A stretch of DNA of 40,858 nt from Phycisphaerae bacterium (GTDB taxonomy: Bacteria > Planctomycetota > Phycisphaerae > Phycisphaerales > UBA1924), in the NCBI GenBank assembly GCA_030426395.1, contig JAUHYE010000019.1, positions 1 to 40,858 of the forward strand, in the 5' to 3' direction. The translations under genes and the position numbers were made by a program. Positions within the stretch are counted from its first letter, which is position 1; each line of letters begins with the position of its first letter. Under the pieces are notes generated by a model. That model made no database searches, was not told where the DNA came from, and saw only the letters and a program-made list of their open reading frames with translations. This document shows positions 33,875-40,858 of this stretch, one piece after another.

Positions 33875-35263
33875 ATGCCTCCAAGCAAAGAACGAACCAC
33901 GATCGAAGTCCGCAGCGAGCGGGCGGTGCTGGCCGCCGCGCGGCTGCCCGATTCGACCTACGACCCGGCCGACCCGTTCGGCGAACTCCGCGCGCTCTCC
34001 GAGCAGGCGGGCGCGGTCGTCGTGGGTGAGCTTGAGCAGCGGATGCAGCGGCCGGTCGCGGGGACGTACCTGGGCAAGGGCAAGGTCGAGGAGCTCAAGC
34101 AGCTGTGCGAGGCGCTGGGTGCCACGACCATCATCTTCGATCACGACCTGAGCCCGGCGCAGATCTCGGCCATCGAGCGGACGACCGAGCGGAAGGTGCT
34201 GGATCGCTCGGAACTCATCCTGGACATCTTCGCCAGCCGGGCGACGAGCTACGAGGCCAAGCTCCAGGTCGAACTGGCGCAGCTCGAATACACGTATCCA
34301 CGATTGCGCGCGATGTGGGACCACCTGGAGCGCATCGTGGGCAGTGGGGGCATCGGCGGCGTGGGCACGCGCGGGCCGGGCGAGCAGCAGCTCGAGATCG
34401 ACCGCCGGCTGGTCCAGCGCCGCAGGCTCGAACTCGAGCGCGAGCTGGAGCGCGTGCAGGATCGCAAACGCAGAGCCGTTCGGCAGCGCAACGCCGAGCG
34501 GTTCACGGTCGGCCTGGTCGGCTACACCAACGCGGGCAAGAGCACGCTGTTCAACACGCTGACCGAGGGCGGGGCCTACGCCGACGACCGCGTGTTCGCC
34601 ACGCTCATGACACGTACGCGGGCTTGGGATCTGGGCGGCGGGCTCGAGGTCATGCTGAGCGACACGGTCGGCTTCGTGCGCGACCTGCCGCACCGGCTGA
34701 TCGCCTCGTTCCGCGCAACGCTCGAAGAAGCCACGCACGCCGACGTGCTCTTAGTTGTTCTTGACGTGGCCGATCCCGCGTGCGAGTTGCAGTTCCAGAC
34801 CGTGATGAAGACGCTGGATGATCTCGATGCGGAGACCGCGAAGATGGAGGACGCGGGCGCGTGGTCGCCGCCTACGCGGGTGATCGTGCTGAACAAGATC
34901 GACCGGCTCAAGGACAACCGCGAGTTGCTCGTGTGGCAGCAGCGATTGCCCGACGCGATCGCGCTGTGCTCGTTGCCGCCTGTTGGTGACGAGCCGCGGC
35001 CGGGTCAGGACAAACTCGCCCGGCGTATTCGTCGACTGGCCGAGGGCGACGTGCGCGAGCTGACGTTGCGTGTCGAACTCAGGAACGCCAAGGCGGTGAA
35101 CCTCATCGAGACCCAGGCCGAGGTGCGCTCACGCGACTACGAGGACGGCGTGGTCGTCGTCAAGGCCGAGATGAGCGACCGCCTGTTGCGCCAGTTGCGC
35201 TCGCTGGGCGTCGAGACCCCCGGGCACGGCCGGGTGCAGCGTGCGGGGTGGAAGGGCGTGTAA
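33875..35263 (+). CDS. hflX: Ribosome-associated GTPase HflX
   Basis: The cytosolic GTPase has 462 residues, binds the large ribosomal subunit and in other bacteria splits stalled ribosomes. The HflX N-terminal domain covers about 15-200 (TYLGKGKVEELK, IFDHDLSPAQ, DRSELILDIFASRA, then the linker GSGGIGGVGTRGPGEQQLE). A charged coiled coil follows (RRRLELERELERVQDRKRR). The G domain has G1 GYTNAGKST at about 216, G3 SDTVGFVRDLPH and G4 LNKIDRL. The C-terminal part is family-typical. The start MPPSKERTTIEV is chosen by homology to the usual N-terminus. It has no clear ribosome site, and the open frame extends further upstream over the divergent S41 gene. It ends two bases from the convergent small membrane gene with no room for a terminator. 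Confidence 0.95.
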   Translation: MPPSKERTTIEVRSERAVLAAARLPDSTYDPADPFGELRALSEQAGAVVVGELEQRMQRPVAGTYLGKGKVEELKQLCEALGATTIIFDHDLSPAQISAIERTTERKVLDRSELILDIFASRATSYEAKLQVELAQLEYTYPRLRAMWDHLERIVGSGGIGGVGTRGPGEQQLEIDRRLVQRRRLELERELERVQDRKRRAVRQRNAERFTVGLVGYTNAGKSTLFNTLTEGGAYADDRVFATLMTRTRAWDLGGGLEVMLSDTVGFVRDLPHRLIASFRATLEEATHADVLLVVLDVADPACELQFQTVMKTLDDLDAETAKMEDAGAWSPPTRVIVLNKIDRLKDNRELLVWQQRLPDAIALCSLPPVGDEPRPGQDKLARRIRRLAEGDVRELTLRVELRNAKAVNLIETQAEVRSRDYEDGVVVVKAEMSDRLLRQLRSLGVETPGHGRVQRAGWKGV

Positions 35264-35265
35264 CC

Positions 35266-35472
35266 CTACTGGAACCATTTCGTCCCTTCGACGAGGTTTG
35301 CACCGAAGCGGTTCCAGAAGATCGCGATCGCCGCGGCGATGCTGGCCAGGCCGATGATGGTGTGGAAGACCATCAGCCCGGTGCGGCCCGCGGCCCGGTG
35401 CTCGGGCACCTCTCGATTGAAGATGAACCCCGCCAGGCCGAGCAGGAAGATGATGAGTCCGATCGTGACCAT
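35266..35472 (-). CDS. Small two-helix membrane protein, unknown function
   Basis: The protein has 68 residues. Two hydrophobic segments (about 3-18, TIGLIIFLLGLAGFIF, and 34-52, LMVFHTIIGLASIAAAIAI) are separated by a polar loop NREVPEHRAAGRTG. Both ends are short and the tail reads WNRFGANLVEGTKWFQ. Codon use is normal for the genome. I recognise no family. It lies 24 nt downstream of the DUF1801 pair in the same direction and may share their transcript. It is convergent with hflX. Confidence 0.7.
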   Translation of the reverse strand: MVTIGLIIFLLGLAGFIFNREVPEHRAAGRTGLMVFHTIIGLASIAAAIAIFWNRFGANLVEGTKWFQ

Positions 35473-35496
35473 GTGGCGATCATATCTTGCCCCGGC

Positions 35497-35907
35497 TCAC
35501 CCGCCGCGATTGAGCGCCACCGCCTCGCGGACCAACTCGGTGAACGCTTTGTCATCCAGCTCGTCGCCCTCGCCGAGGTCGATCGCCCGCATCGCCCTGC
35601 CGCCCAGGCTCGCGTTGAAGACGCCGCTCGGATCCTCGAGCAGCGCACCGCGGCCGAAGGTGATCTTGGCCTTGCCCTTGAAGGCCCCCAGCGTGCAGAT
35701 GATGCCCTCGCACTCGTAGGTCGGCACGCCCGCGGGGTTGGACGGCTTGCGCCACTTGATGGTCTCGGTGACGCCCGGGTCGGCGGCCAGCAGCAGCTCG
35801 CGGGCGTGCTGGAGCGTGTCGCCGCGCCAGTCGCCGATGCCCCCGATGATCGCGTCGATTTCCTTCGAGTCTTTCCCGCTTGTGGGCTTGCTGGTGGGCT
35901 TGCTCAT
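35497..35907 (-). CDS. DUF1801 (YdhG-like) protein, second of pair
   Basis: The cytosolic protein has 136 residues. After a Lys/Ser/Thr-rich lead (MSKPTSKPTSGKDSKE), the DUF1801 fold is visible: GDWRGDTLQHARELLLAADP, IKWRKPSNPAGVPTYECEGI, ITFGRGALLEDPSGVFNASL, then RAIDLGEGDELDDKAFTELV and ALNRGG. The family is small and widespread, with structures known but no settled biochemical function. Its ATG overlaps the stop of the upstream DUF1801 gene by four bases, so the two are coupled. The two copies belong to different DUF1801 subtypes. Confidence 0.85.
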   Translation of the reverse strand: MSKPTSKPTSGKDSKEIDAIIGGIGDWRGDTLQHARELLLAADPGVTETIKWRKPSNPAGVPTYECEGIICTLGAFKGKAKITFGRGALLEDPSGVFNASLGGRAMRAIDLGEGDELDDKAFTELVREAVALNRGG

Positions 35908-36362
35908 ATCTTCTCTCCGGGCAACCGGCTCGCCTGGCGCACCCAGTCAACGAACTGCGCCTCGTCGATCGCCTCGCCCTCGTGCACGTGCAGGTACCGC
36001 ACCGACGCCTGCCTGGACTCCACCGGCGGCTTCGGCTCGAGCGTGCCACCGTTGAGGAACGCGACCTTGACGTACCTCGTCATGCAGTGCACGCTCAGGA
36101 ACCACGTGGCGATCTGATTCGGGTGCTCCGCGTTCTCGTGCGGGGCGCCGTAGAGCGGCGAGTTGTACTTCACGGCCTTGCGAACGCCCGGCACCGCCTT
36201 CTCGACGAGCGCGTCGATCCGTTGCCCAACGCCTTGCTTCCACCCCGGCATGGCGGCGATGTAGTCGCGCACGGGCCCGTCGCCAAGGCCCTTGGGGATC
36301 TGCGGGTTGCCGCCGGCGAGCAGCACGGGCGTGGTCGGCGTGCGGGCGGTTTTCCTGGCCAT
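35904..36362 (-). CDS. DUF1801 protein, first of pair
   Basis: The protein has 152 residues. Family landmarks: VRDYIAAMPGWKQGVGQRID, AVKYNSPLYGAP, TWFLSVHCMTRYVKVAFLNG, TLEPKPP, then VRYLHVHEGEAIDEAQFVDW and a C-terminal RLPGEK. The N-terminus is short and basic (MARKTARTPTTP). No catalytic residues are known for the family. It is followed by the second DUF1801 gene with an ATGA overlap and preceded by a GC-rich hairpin at 36413-36445. The start has no strong ribosome site. Confidence 0.85.
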   Translation of the reverse strand: MARKTARTPTTPVLLAGGNPQIPKGLGDGPVRDYIAAMPGWKQGVGQRIDALVEKAVPGVRKAVKYNSPLYGAPHENAEHPNQIATWFLSVHCMTRYVKVAFLNGGTLEPKPPVESRQASVRYLHVHEGEAIDEAQFVDWVRQASRLPGEKI

Positions 36363-36412
36363 CGTGCTCCATCATTGCCCCCGCCCGGCTGGTGGGCCGC
36401 GCTCAAGGCAGA

Positions 36413-36445
36413 CCCCCGGGAGCGCCATCGCGAGCGCACCGGGGG
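36413..36445. other. GC-rich stem-loop between the fn3-like and DUF1801 genes
   Basis: CCCCCGG (36413-36419) pairs with CCGGGGG (36439-36445), with an inner GCGC/GCGC pair. There is no T-run on either side, so a terminator role for the fn3-like gene is only possible, not shown. Confidence 0.35.
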
Positions 36446-36473
36446 CGTGATGCCCGGCACGCGGGCCCGCGAG

Positions 36474-37181
36474 TCAGCCCGCGTGCTTCTTCGTTCCCTT
36501 GGCCACCGCGCCCACGCCCTGCGCCGCCGCGGGCTTCTGGCTGCCGAAGGGCACCGTCGCCGTCACGCTCCACGGGCTGACGGCGCCGGTGTTGAGGCGG
36601 GCCGCCACGCGGTAGCCCACGCTCTTGAGGCCGATGGGGACGGCGTTGTCGGTGTAGGTCTTGTTTTTGTCGGCGTAGGCGAGAAAAAAGTACGGCGACG
36701 CGACGCCATCGGGGCCGGTGGTCGTGCGCTGCACCAGGTAGGTCGCCCCGCCGCCGGTGGTCACCTTGAAGCTCAGCCGGATGGACCCGTCGGTGTCGAT
36801 GCGGGTGCGCAGGTCCGTCGGCTCGGGCGGCGCGGGCCGCGCGCCGGGAGCTTTCGGCGCGCGCACGCCCGCGCGGGCGTAGGTCTCTTCGTCCCCGGTC
36901 GTCGCCGCGAAGGCGTCGATGCGGGCCACGTCGGCGCTCGCCTCGCGGCGCAGGATGGCGAAGGTGGTGTCCTTGCGCGCGGTCGCGTCCAGGGCCCGCT
37001 GGCGTGCGGCGAGCATCGATGCGTGCGCCGCCTCGGCCGCCTCGCACCGGGCCAGGAACCGGGCCCGCTCGGCGTCGTCGAGGCCGATCGCCGGCGGCTC
37101 GCCCTGGGCGGGCGACCACAGGTTGGCGTGGGTGCGGGCCCACGCGATGAATGCGGCGTCGTCGTTTGGGATGCGTCCCAT
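36474..37181 (-). CDS. Fibronectin III-like protein, unknown function
   Basis: The protein has 235 residues and no signal peptide. The N-terminal half is helical and Ala/Arg-rich (IPNDDAAFIAWARTHANLW, ERARFLARCEAAEAAHASML). This plan of an IP-x-D-x2-F-x2-W start followed by helices is one I associate with a family common in planctomycetes. A Pro-rich linker (RAPKAPGARPAPPEPTDLR) leads to one beta-sandwich at about 135-225: SIRLSFKVTTGGGATYLVQR, YFFLAYADKNKTYTDNAV, GYRVAARLNTGAVSPWSVTA. The C-terminus is Ala/Lys-rich. The beta part resembles the partial gene at 2-271. It is the only gene between the hairpin at 36413 and the 21-bp array, which lies upstream of its start. Function unknown. Confidence 0.75.
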   Translation of the reverse strand: MGRIPNDDAAFIAWARTHANLWSPAQGEPPAIGLDDAERARFLARCEAAEAAHASMLAARQRALDATARKDTTFAILRREASADVARIDAFAATTGDEETYARAGVRAPKAPGARPAPPEPTDLRTRIDTDGSIRLSFKVTTGGGATYLVQRTTTGPDGVASPYFFLAYADKNKTYTDNAVPIGLKSVGYRVAARLNTGAVSPWSVTATVPFGSQKPAAAQGVGAVAKGTKKHAG

Positions 37182-37380
37182 GGGGCGGCCTCCGGGGCGG
37201 GCGTCGATGTGCCGGGGGCCAACGGCGGCCCCGCCCGCACGGCCTGTATCGATCGTGCGGGCGGCGGGCTTGAGCGAAGAACGCCAGAACCCGGGATATC
37301 ACGGATGCCAAGGCCCAGAAAGCCGCCTGTGGCGCTCTCAGGGCGGTTTGGGCCCGGCGGGAGGCCGCCGAGAAGTCCGA

Positions 37381-37611
37381 GAACGGCCGACGGGAACGGC
37401 CGACGACGGCCCGTCGGTGGCTCATGAGCGCTCTTCGGTGGCCGATGACGGCTCGTCGGTCGCTCCCGACCGCCCGTGAGCGATTGCCGACCGCCCGGAA
37501 ACGGCCGACGACCGCCCATCGGCCACCGCCTACCGCTCGTGACTGGCCGACGACCGCCCGTGAGCGACCGATGACCGGTCGTCAGCGATCGATGACCGCC
37601 CATCGGTCGCT
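37381..37611. repeat. Array of about eleven degenerate 21-bp-period repeats
   Basis: Units start at 37381, 37402, 37423, 37444, 37465, 37486, 37507, 37528, 37549, 37570 and 37591, each 21 bp. The shared core is GAYGACCGCCCRTSRG followed by CGAYC or a variant. There are no spacers. It lies in the 688-bp gap between divergent genes (starts at 37181 and 37870). The rest of the gap (37182-37380 and 37612-37856) is GC-rich, with a GCCGCC...GGCGG stem near 37323-37346 but no gene I can support. All six frames translate to Arg/Pro/Thr heptads (for example PTARERL), with no secretion or domain signal, so I read it as non-coding. It has the same period as 27710-27883, and both have CGATCG cores in some units. 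Confidence 0.85.
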
Positions 37612-37856
37612 CCGCCGCCGGTCCGATCGTGTTCCCGCGGCACCCCCGCGCACGCGCGGCGGGCAGGCGTGCACGGGCGACCGACAAGGGGCCCCGAGCC
37701 CGGCCCTCCCCCAAGCCCAAACACCCAGCCCGACCCCCGAGGGCGGCCCGGCGCCCACCGCCCGGTGCAACCCGGCCCGCCCCCGGCCTGTACGAGGGTC
37801 GAGCCGGGCGTGGGCGGCGCGGTCGCCGGCCCGGGTCGGGCGCGTGGTACCTGGAT

Positions 37857-37865
37857 GGAGGAGGG
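37857..37865 (+). promoter_or_regulatory. Ribosome-binding site deciding the start at 37870
   Basis: GGAGGAGGG ends 4 nt before ATG 37870 and fixes the start within a frame open from 37669. Confidence 0.75.
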
Positions 37866-37869
37866 CGTG

Positions 37870-38697
37870 ATGCCTGGGATGACGCGAGGGGTCTTGGTCG
37901 GGTGTGCCACGCTGGCGTGCGGCACTGGCGCGGCGCACGGCGACGAGTTGTGGGCGGTCGAGGCGGGGCGCTTGTACGTGGTCGATACCGACGCCCTCAC
38001 GGCCACGCTCATCGGGGACACGGGCATCGCGCGTGTCGGTGGGCTGGCGTTCAACGGGAGCGGGGTGTTACACGGCATCGACACGGACACCGACCAATTG
38101 GTGCGCATCAGCACGCTGGACGGTTCCGCCTCGGTCGTTGGTGGGACGGGGTTCGACTCGTCCTTCTCGATGGGGCTGGGCTACGACGCGATCACCGATA
38201 CCCTCTTCGCGTCGGCCAGAGGAGATGGGCTGTCCAGCCGGCTGCTCACCATCGATGAGCGCGACGGCTCGGGCACGCTGATCGCCGAGACCATGGCCGA
38301 GGCGTTCGTTGGCCTGGACGCCGATGGCTCGGGCCAGCTCTGGGGCATCGATGGCGGCGCTGACGCGGACCAGCTGGTGCGGATCGACACGGCGACCGGG
38401 GCTATCGACGTGGTCTCGGAGCGCGGCCTGGCCGCGTTCCCCAATATCGCCGGGTTCGACATCACGCCCCGGGGCGACTTCTGGGCCATCAATACCGACA
38501 CCAGCGGCACGAGATACGAGCTGGTGTTCATCGACCCGGACACAGGCCTTGGAACCGCGCGCGGGGACATCGCCGGGTTCTCCGGGACCGGGTACGTGAC
38601 CGGGCTGGCGTCGATCCCCGCGCCGGGCACGGCCGCGGTGCTGGCCCTCGGCTCGCTCGCGACGCTGCGTCGCCGACGCGAGATCGCCCGGGGCTGA
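37870..38697 (+). CDS. Secreted propeller-like protein with PEP-CTERM-type tail
   Basis: The protein has 275 residues. The signal peptide MPGMTRGVLVGCATLACGTG ends near GAAHG. The mature part reads as repeated four-strand units with V-D-T-D-x-L-T-A-T-L-I-G-D-T-G patterns (LYVVDTDALTATLIGD, LVRISTLDGSASVVGG, LLTIDERDGSGTLIAE, LVRIDTATGAIDVVSE), each followed by GL-x-F/Y-x, which suggests a beta-propeller of about six blades. The C-terminus IPAPGTAAVLALGSLATL followed by RRRR is a PEP-CTERM-like sorting signal: Pro motif, hydrophobic helix, Arg cluster. Such proteins are recognised by exosortase-type transpeptidases, and the Pro-Ala-Pro-Gly form is the one I associate with planctomycetes. No exosortase is in the window. 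The 21-bp array lies 250 nt upstream. Confidence 0.85.
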   Translation: MPGMTRGVLVGCATLACGTGAAHGDELWAVEAGRLYVVDTDALTATLIGDTGIARVGGLAFNGSGVLHGIDTDTDQLVRISTLDGSASVVGGTGFDSSFSMGLGYDAITDTLFASARGDGLSSRLLTIDERDGSGTLIAETMAEAFVGLDADGSGQLWGIDGGADADQLVRIDTATGAIDVVSERGLAAFPNIAGFDITPRGDFWAINTDTSGTRYELVFIDPDTGLGTARGDIAGFSGTGYVTGLASIPAPGTAAVLALGSLATLRRRREIARG

Positions 38698-38715
38698 TGC
38701 CCCCGGGGCCCGGCC

Positions 38716-38826
38716 CTAAGCCTCGACGCCCCCGACCCACACACGATCGACGGGGTTGGCACCGAACGTGTGGGCGAACTCGCGTTCGCTCCGGTGATGG
38801 AGGAGGATGGCGTCGCCCCTCGCCAC
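38716..38826 (-). CDS. Possible 36-residue ORF or gene fragment
   Basis: On the reverse strand, in the 210-bp gap after the PEP-CTERM gene, a frame from GTG 38826 to TAG 38716 reads ARGDAILLHHRSEREFAHTF and then GANPVDRVWVGGVEA. Third positions are strongly C/G and the composition looks like folded protein, unlike the plus-strand reading of the same bases. The frame stays open further upstream into the antisense of the next gene. It may be the end of a decayed gene, a real small protein, or chance. No ribosome site is clear and I know no match. Confidence 0.3.
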   Translation of the reverse strand: MARGDAILLHHRSEREFAHTFGANPVDRVWVGGVEA

Positions 38827-38907
38827 CCGGGTCAGCGTGCCATGGCAGGGAGCGCGTTGGGAGGGCGGTGCGGCCGAGCGCGCGTGGCGGGGGGTAGAGT
38901 CGCCCGG

Positions 38908-39930
38908 ATGGACGACCGGAACGTGCCGCCGCCGACGTTGCCAGACCCGGACGCGGGAGCCCCGCGCCGCGCGCACGTGCCGCCGCCCGTGCCCCGCGCA
39001 CGGATGCGGCTGGCCGCGCTGGCGCGGTGGGCGCGGCGGGGGCGGGTGATGGCGGCCTCGGCCGTCGTGCTGGCGGTGGCGCTTGGCGTGGTGGGCTACG
39101 TGCAGGTCGTGCTGTTGCGCTCGCAGCTCGCCGGGCCGGGCCGGTCGGGGATCATCACGGGCCAGAGCCCGATCATCGCGAACTGGCAGGGGCCCGGCTC
39201 GTCGCGGTACGACTGGATGATCGTCATGCCCATGGAGCGCACGCGGCACGGACCGCTGTGGGACACGACGCGGTGGGAGCTGGCCTTCAGGCACACCGGC
39301 TCGGCGGTGGCCTCGCCCGATGCCGCGGTCCGGGCCGGGGCGCTCGCGGACGTGCGGCGGCGCCTCGACGACGCGCGGTCGCCCGGGGACGACGCCCGCC
39401 GGTGGGTCGAGACGTACGAGATTGCCGAGGCCATGCTGCTGGCGGGCGAGTTGGTGCGCGTCGACGTCGACGGGCGGCTGCGGGCGTGGAACATCGCCTG
39501 GCACGCGGCCCTCGCGGTGGCCACGGTGCTGGCGGCCCACCTGCTGGCGGCGGCGTTGCTGCGGTGGCACGCCCGCGCGACCGGCGGCGCGGGCGTGCCC
39601 AGGGCGTTGGCCGGGCCGCTGGTCGCCCTGCTGGTGGCCCTGAGCGTGCTGCCCCCGCTGGTAGTGGCCCTGTGGCTGGTGGGCTCGGCGTGGGTGTATC
39701 CGGCGTGGTCGCTGGCCATCGCGCCCCTGGCCGCGCTGGGCCTGGTGCTGGCGGTGGCCGTGCCGCTGGGCATGGTGCGGGTGCGGCGTGCCCGGGCCCT
39801 GGGCTACGCCGCCTGCACGGGCTGCCTCTACGACCTGCGCAGCCTTCCCGAGCGCGGGAGCTGCCCCGAGTGCGGCCGCAGCTACGAGCTCGGGCGCACG
39901 GTGGCGATGTGGCGGGGGATGCGCCTCTAG
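38908..39930 (+). CDS. Membrane protein with C-terminal zinc ribbon
   Basis: The protein has 340 residues. The N-terminal 35 residues are Pro-rich (NVPPPTLPDPDAG). One helix at about 48-66 (AASAVVLAVALGVVGYVQVV) is followed by an extracytosolic domain of about 120 residues (WQGPGSSRYDWMIVMPMERT, TRWELAFRHTG). Three or four more helices follow (about 195-215, 229-252 and 260-290). The cytosolic C-terminus carries a zinc ribbon with C-x2-C (CTGCLYDLRSLPE) and CPEC (GSCPECGRSYELG). That YDLR-type ribbon next to a membrane helix is a recurrent planctomycete arrangement of unknown function. The start MDDRNVPPP is chosen because the upstream open stretch has poorer third-position GC; no strong ribosome site is seen. 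Similar in plan to the protein at 40071. Confidence 0.75.
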   Translation: MDDRNVPPPTLPDPDAGAPRRAHVPPPVPRARMRLAALARWARRGRVMAASAVVLAVALGVVGYVQVVLLRSQLAGPGRSGIITGQSPIIANWQGPGSSRYDWMIVMPMERTRHGPLWDTTRWELAFRHTGSAVASPDAAVRAGALADVRRRLDDARSPGDDARRWVETYEIAEAMLLAGELVRVDVDGRLRAWNIAWHAALAVATVLAAHLLAAALLRWHARATGGAGVPRALAGPLVALLVALSVLPPLVVALWLVGSAWVYPAWSLAIAPLAALGLVLAVAVPLGMVRVRRARALGYAACTGCLYDLRSLPERGSCPECGRSYELGRTVAMWRGMRL

Positions 39931-40070
39931 CCCGCGGCCCCCGGGGTTCGAACGCGAGGGCCGCGGTGGCGATCACGCGGCCCGCCCGGACGCTCCGAGG
40001 GCCATCGCCCGCCCGCGCTCGGGGCCCGCCGCGGCGCCCCCGCCGGGTGCGTCACCACGGGCGTGGCGCG

Positions 40071-40858
40071 TCACGCGTCGGCGGCCGCGCGGTAGGCGGC
40101 CAGGAGCTCGGCCTCGCGCGGGGCGGGGGCGACGTGCAGGATGATCGTGCGTGCCAGCTGCACGTCGGGGTGCTTGGCGGAGTGGGCGGCGAACCAGAAC
40201 GCTCCGGCCAGCGGCTCGTCGGCGTGCCAGGTGGTCATTATGTCCCGCTCGCGGGGGATGTCGCCGAAGTCGAACTCGGCCAGATTGCTCTCGTCCACGC
40301 AATCGTGCCAGAGCTCGCAGCCCTGGCCCCACAGGATCGCGTACAGGCAGCCGGTGCGCACGAGCCAGTCGCACACGAGCAGCCGCCAGGGCGTCTGGAC
40401 CTCCGCCTCGGCGACCACGACGGCGCGGTAGGGCGCGGCACGGTCCATCTCGGGCGGGGCGTCGCCGGGGGCGAGGTGCAGGTAGAGCGGTGCTGGCTGC
40501 TGGGCGCGTGCAGCGCGTTTGGCTGGCTTGGTGGGTGTGGCGGGCGTGCTGGCCATGGGCCGCCCGCACTCGGGGCAGGTCGTGACGCCCTCGCCCAGCT
40601 CGTAGCCGCACGCCGGGCAGAGGCCCAGGCGGGCGAGCCTGGCGCCGCGTCGCTCGCGGGCCGATCGCCACGCGCGGCGCAGGCCGAGCACCGCGACGCG
40701 CAGGGCGGTCAGCAGCACCGCCGCCGGCGGCGCGTACAAGAGCGTGTTGGCCAGCACGCCGGTCCAGATGGGGCGCAGGGGGATCTCGACGTGCCGCCCA
40801 CCCAGACGCACGGTGGCCAGCCCGACGACCTCGTGCGTGCGGCCCACGCTCGTGCCGG
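40071..40858 (-). CDS. Membrane/zinc-ribbon protein with DUF7684-like C-terminal domain (5' end outside window)
   Basis: The frame is open to the right edge. At least 262 residues are visible. VEIPLRPIWTGVLANTLLYA leads into a membrane helix (PAAVLLTALRVAVLGL), then a basic stretch and a zinc ribbon (LCPACGYELGEG, TTCPECGRP). The N-terminal, probably extracytosolic part is missing; a GTG at 40847 could serve as start but homologous arrangements suggest the protein is longer. After a Pro/Ala linker, about 140 residues form a second domain: VCDWLVRTGCLYAILWGQGC, ELWHDCVDESNLAEFDFGDI, IMTTWHADEPLAGAFWFAAH, SAKHPDVQLARTIILHV. This resembles DUF7684, a small domain of unknown function usually found alone. 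The ribbon plus DUF7684 fusion is unfamiliar to me. The 140-bp gap on its 3' side (39931-40070) is GC-rich with no gene. Confidence 0.75.
   Translation of the reverse strand, partial: GTSVGRTHEVVGLATVRLGGRHVEIPLRPIWTGVLANTLLYAPPAAVLLTALRVAVLGLRRAWRSARERRGARLARLGLCPACGYELGEGVTTCPECGRPMASTPATPTKPAKRAARAQQPAPLYLHLAPGDAPPEMDRAAPYRAVVVAEAEVQTPWRLLVCDWLVRTGCLYAILWGQGCELWHDCVDESNLAEFDFGDIPRERDIMTTWHADEPLAGAFWFAAHSAKHPDVQLARTIILHVAPAPREAELLAAYRAAADA

Noticed and set aside
37424-37870. 148-codon open frame through the second repeat array
   Set aside because: The peptide is only Arg/Pro/Thr heptads created by the 21-bp period. It has no ribosome site, and the real gene starts at 37870 after GGAGGAGGG.

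Overview
The window is a GC-rich, gene-dense stretch of a chromosome that most probably belongs to a planctomycete of the Phycisphaerae/Phycisphaerales. No single marker proves this, but several lineage traits occur together. Two adjacent secreted-type proteins carry an N-terminal LEPRKLLS motif. Three proteins carry the 'GC-type' dockerin-like module (two D-x-D-G-D-G loops with FDFLxFQN helices, ending in Gly-Cys). One protein ends in a PEP-CTERM-like tail (IPAPGTAAVLALG..., then RRRR). Two membrane proteins carry a C-x2-C...CPEC zinc ribbon, one with the YDLR spelling. Housekeeping genes (folE2, tRNA-Thr, tuf, rpmG, tsaD, a C-terminal processing protease, hflX) show that this is chromosome. 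I see no plasmid, phage, transposase or CRISPR features.

Layout. 1-3.2 kb: end of a fibronectin-III-like protein, folE2, and two divergent multipass membrane proteins. 3.3-9.2 kb: a secreted HEAT-repeat protein, a secreted protein made of two related domains, and tandem paralogous LEPR-motif proteins separated by a clear terminator. 9.4-13.2 kb: an MsbA-type ABC exporter, then tRNA-Thr, tuf and rpmG, closed by a strong terminator. 13.3-14.8 kb: a good sigma-70-type promoter, a Cys/His-rich mini membrane protein and a DAO-type FAD oxidoreductase. 14.9-19.3 kb: two paralogous secreted alpha/beta hydrolases with the dockerin-like module at the N-terminus. 19.3-27.6 kb: a tightly packed operon of ABC ATPase, FtsX-like permease, a trypsin-fold pseudoprotease joined to a DUF3299-like domain, an RND adaptor and an enlarged RND pump. 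27.7-30.6 kb: a 21-bp-period repeat array, a promoter, and a 14-repeat propeller-like protein with a C-terminal dockerin-like module. 30.6-35.3 kb: a reverse operon (S41 protease, tsaD, release-factor-like protein with an HTH-like tail) divergent from hflX. 35.3-37.2 kb: a small membrane protein, two DUF1801 proteins and an fn3-like protein. 37.4-40.9 kb: a second 21-bp-period array, a PEP-CTERM-type protein and two zinc-ribbon membrane proteins, the last running off the window.

How the parts relate. Much of the non-housekeeping content concerns the cell surface: secreted hydrolases, beta-rich repeat proteins and sorting motifs, next to two export systems. The 19.3-27.6 kb operon is the best candidate for an uncharacterised system, because it joins an ABC/FtsX pair to an RND pump through a protein that looks like a catalytically dead protease. 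The second strong candidate is the pair of 21-bp-period arrays. Each lies in one of the only two long non-coding gaps, and each sits upstream of a gene for a secreted protein.

All family assignments are from reading motifs. No database search was possible.
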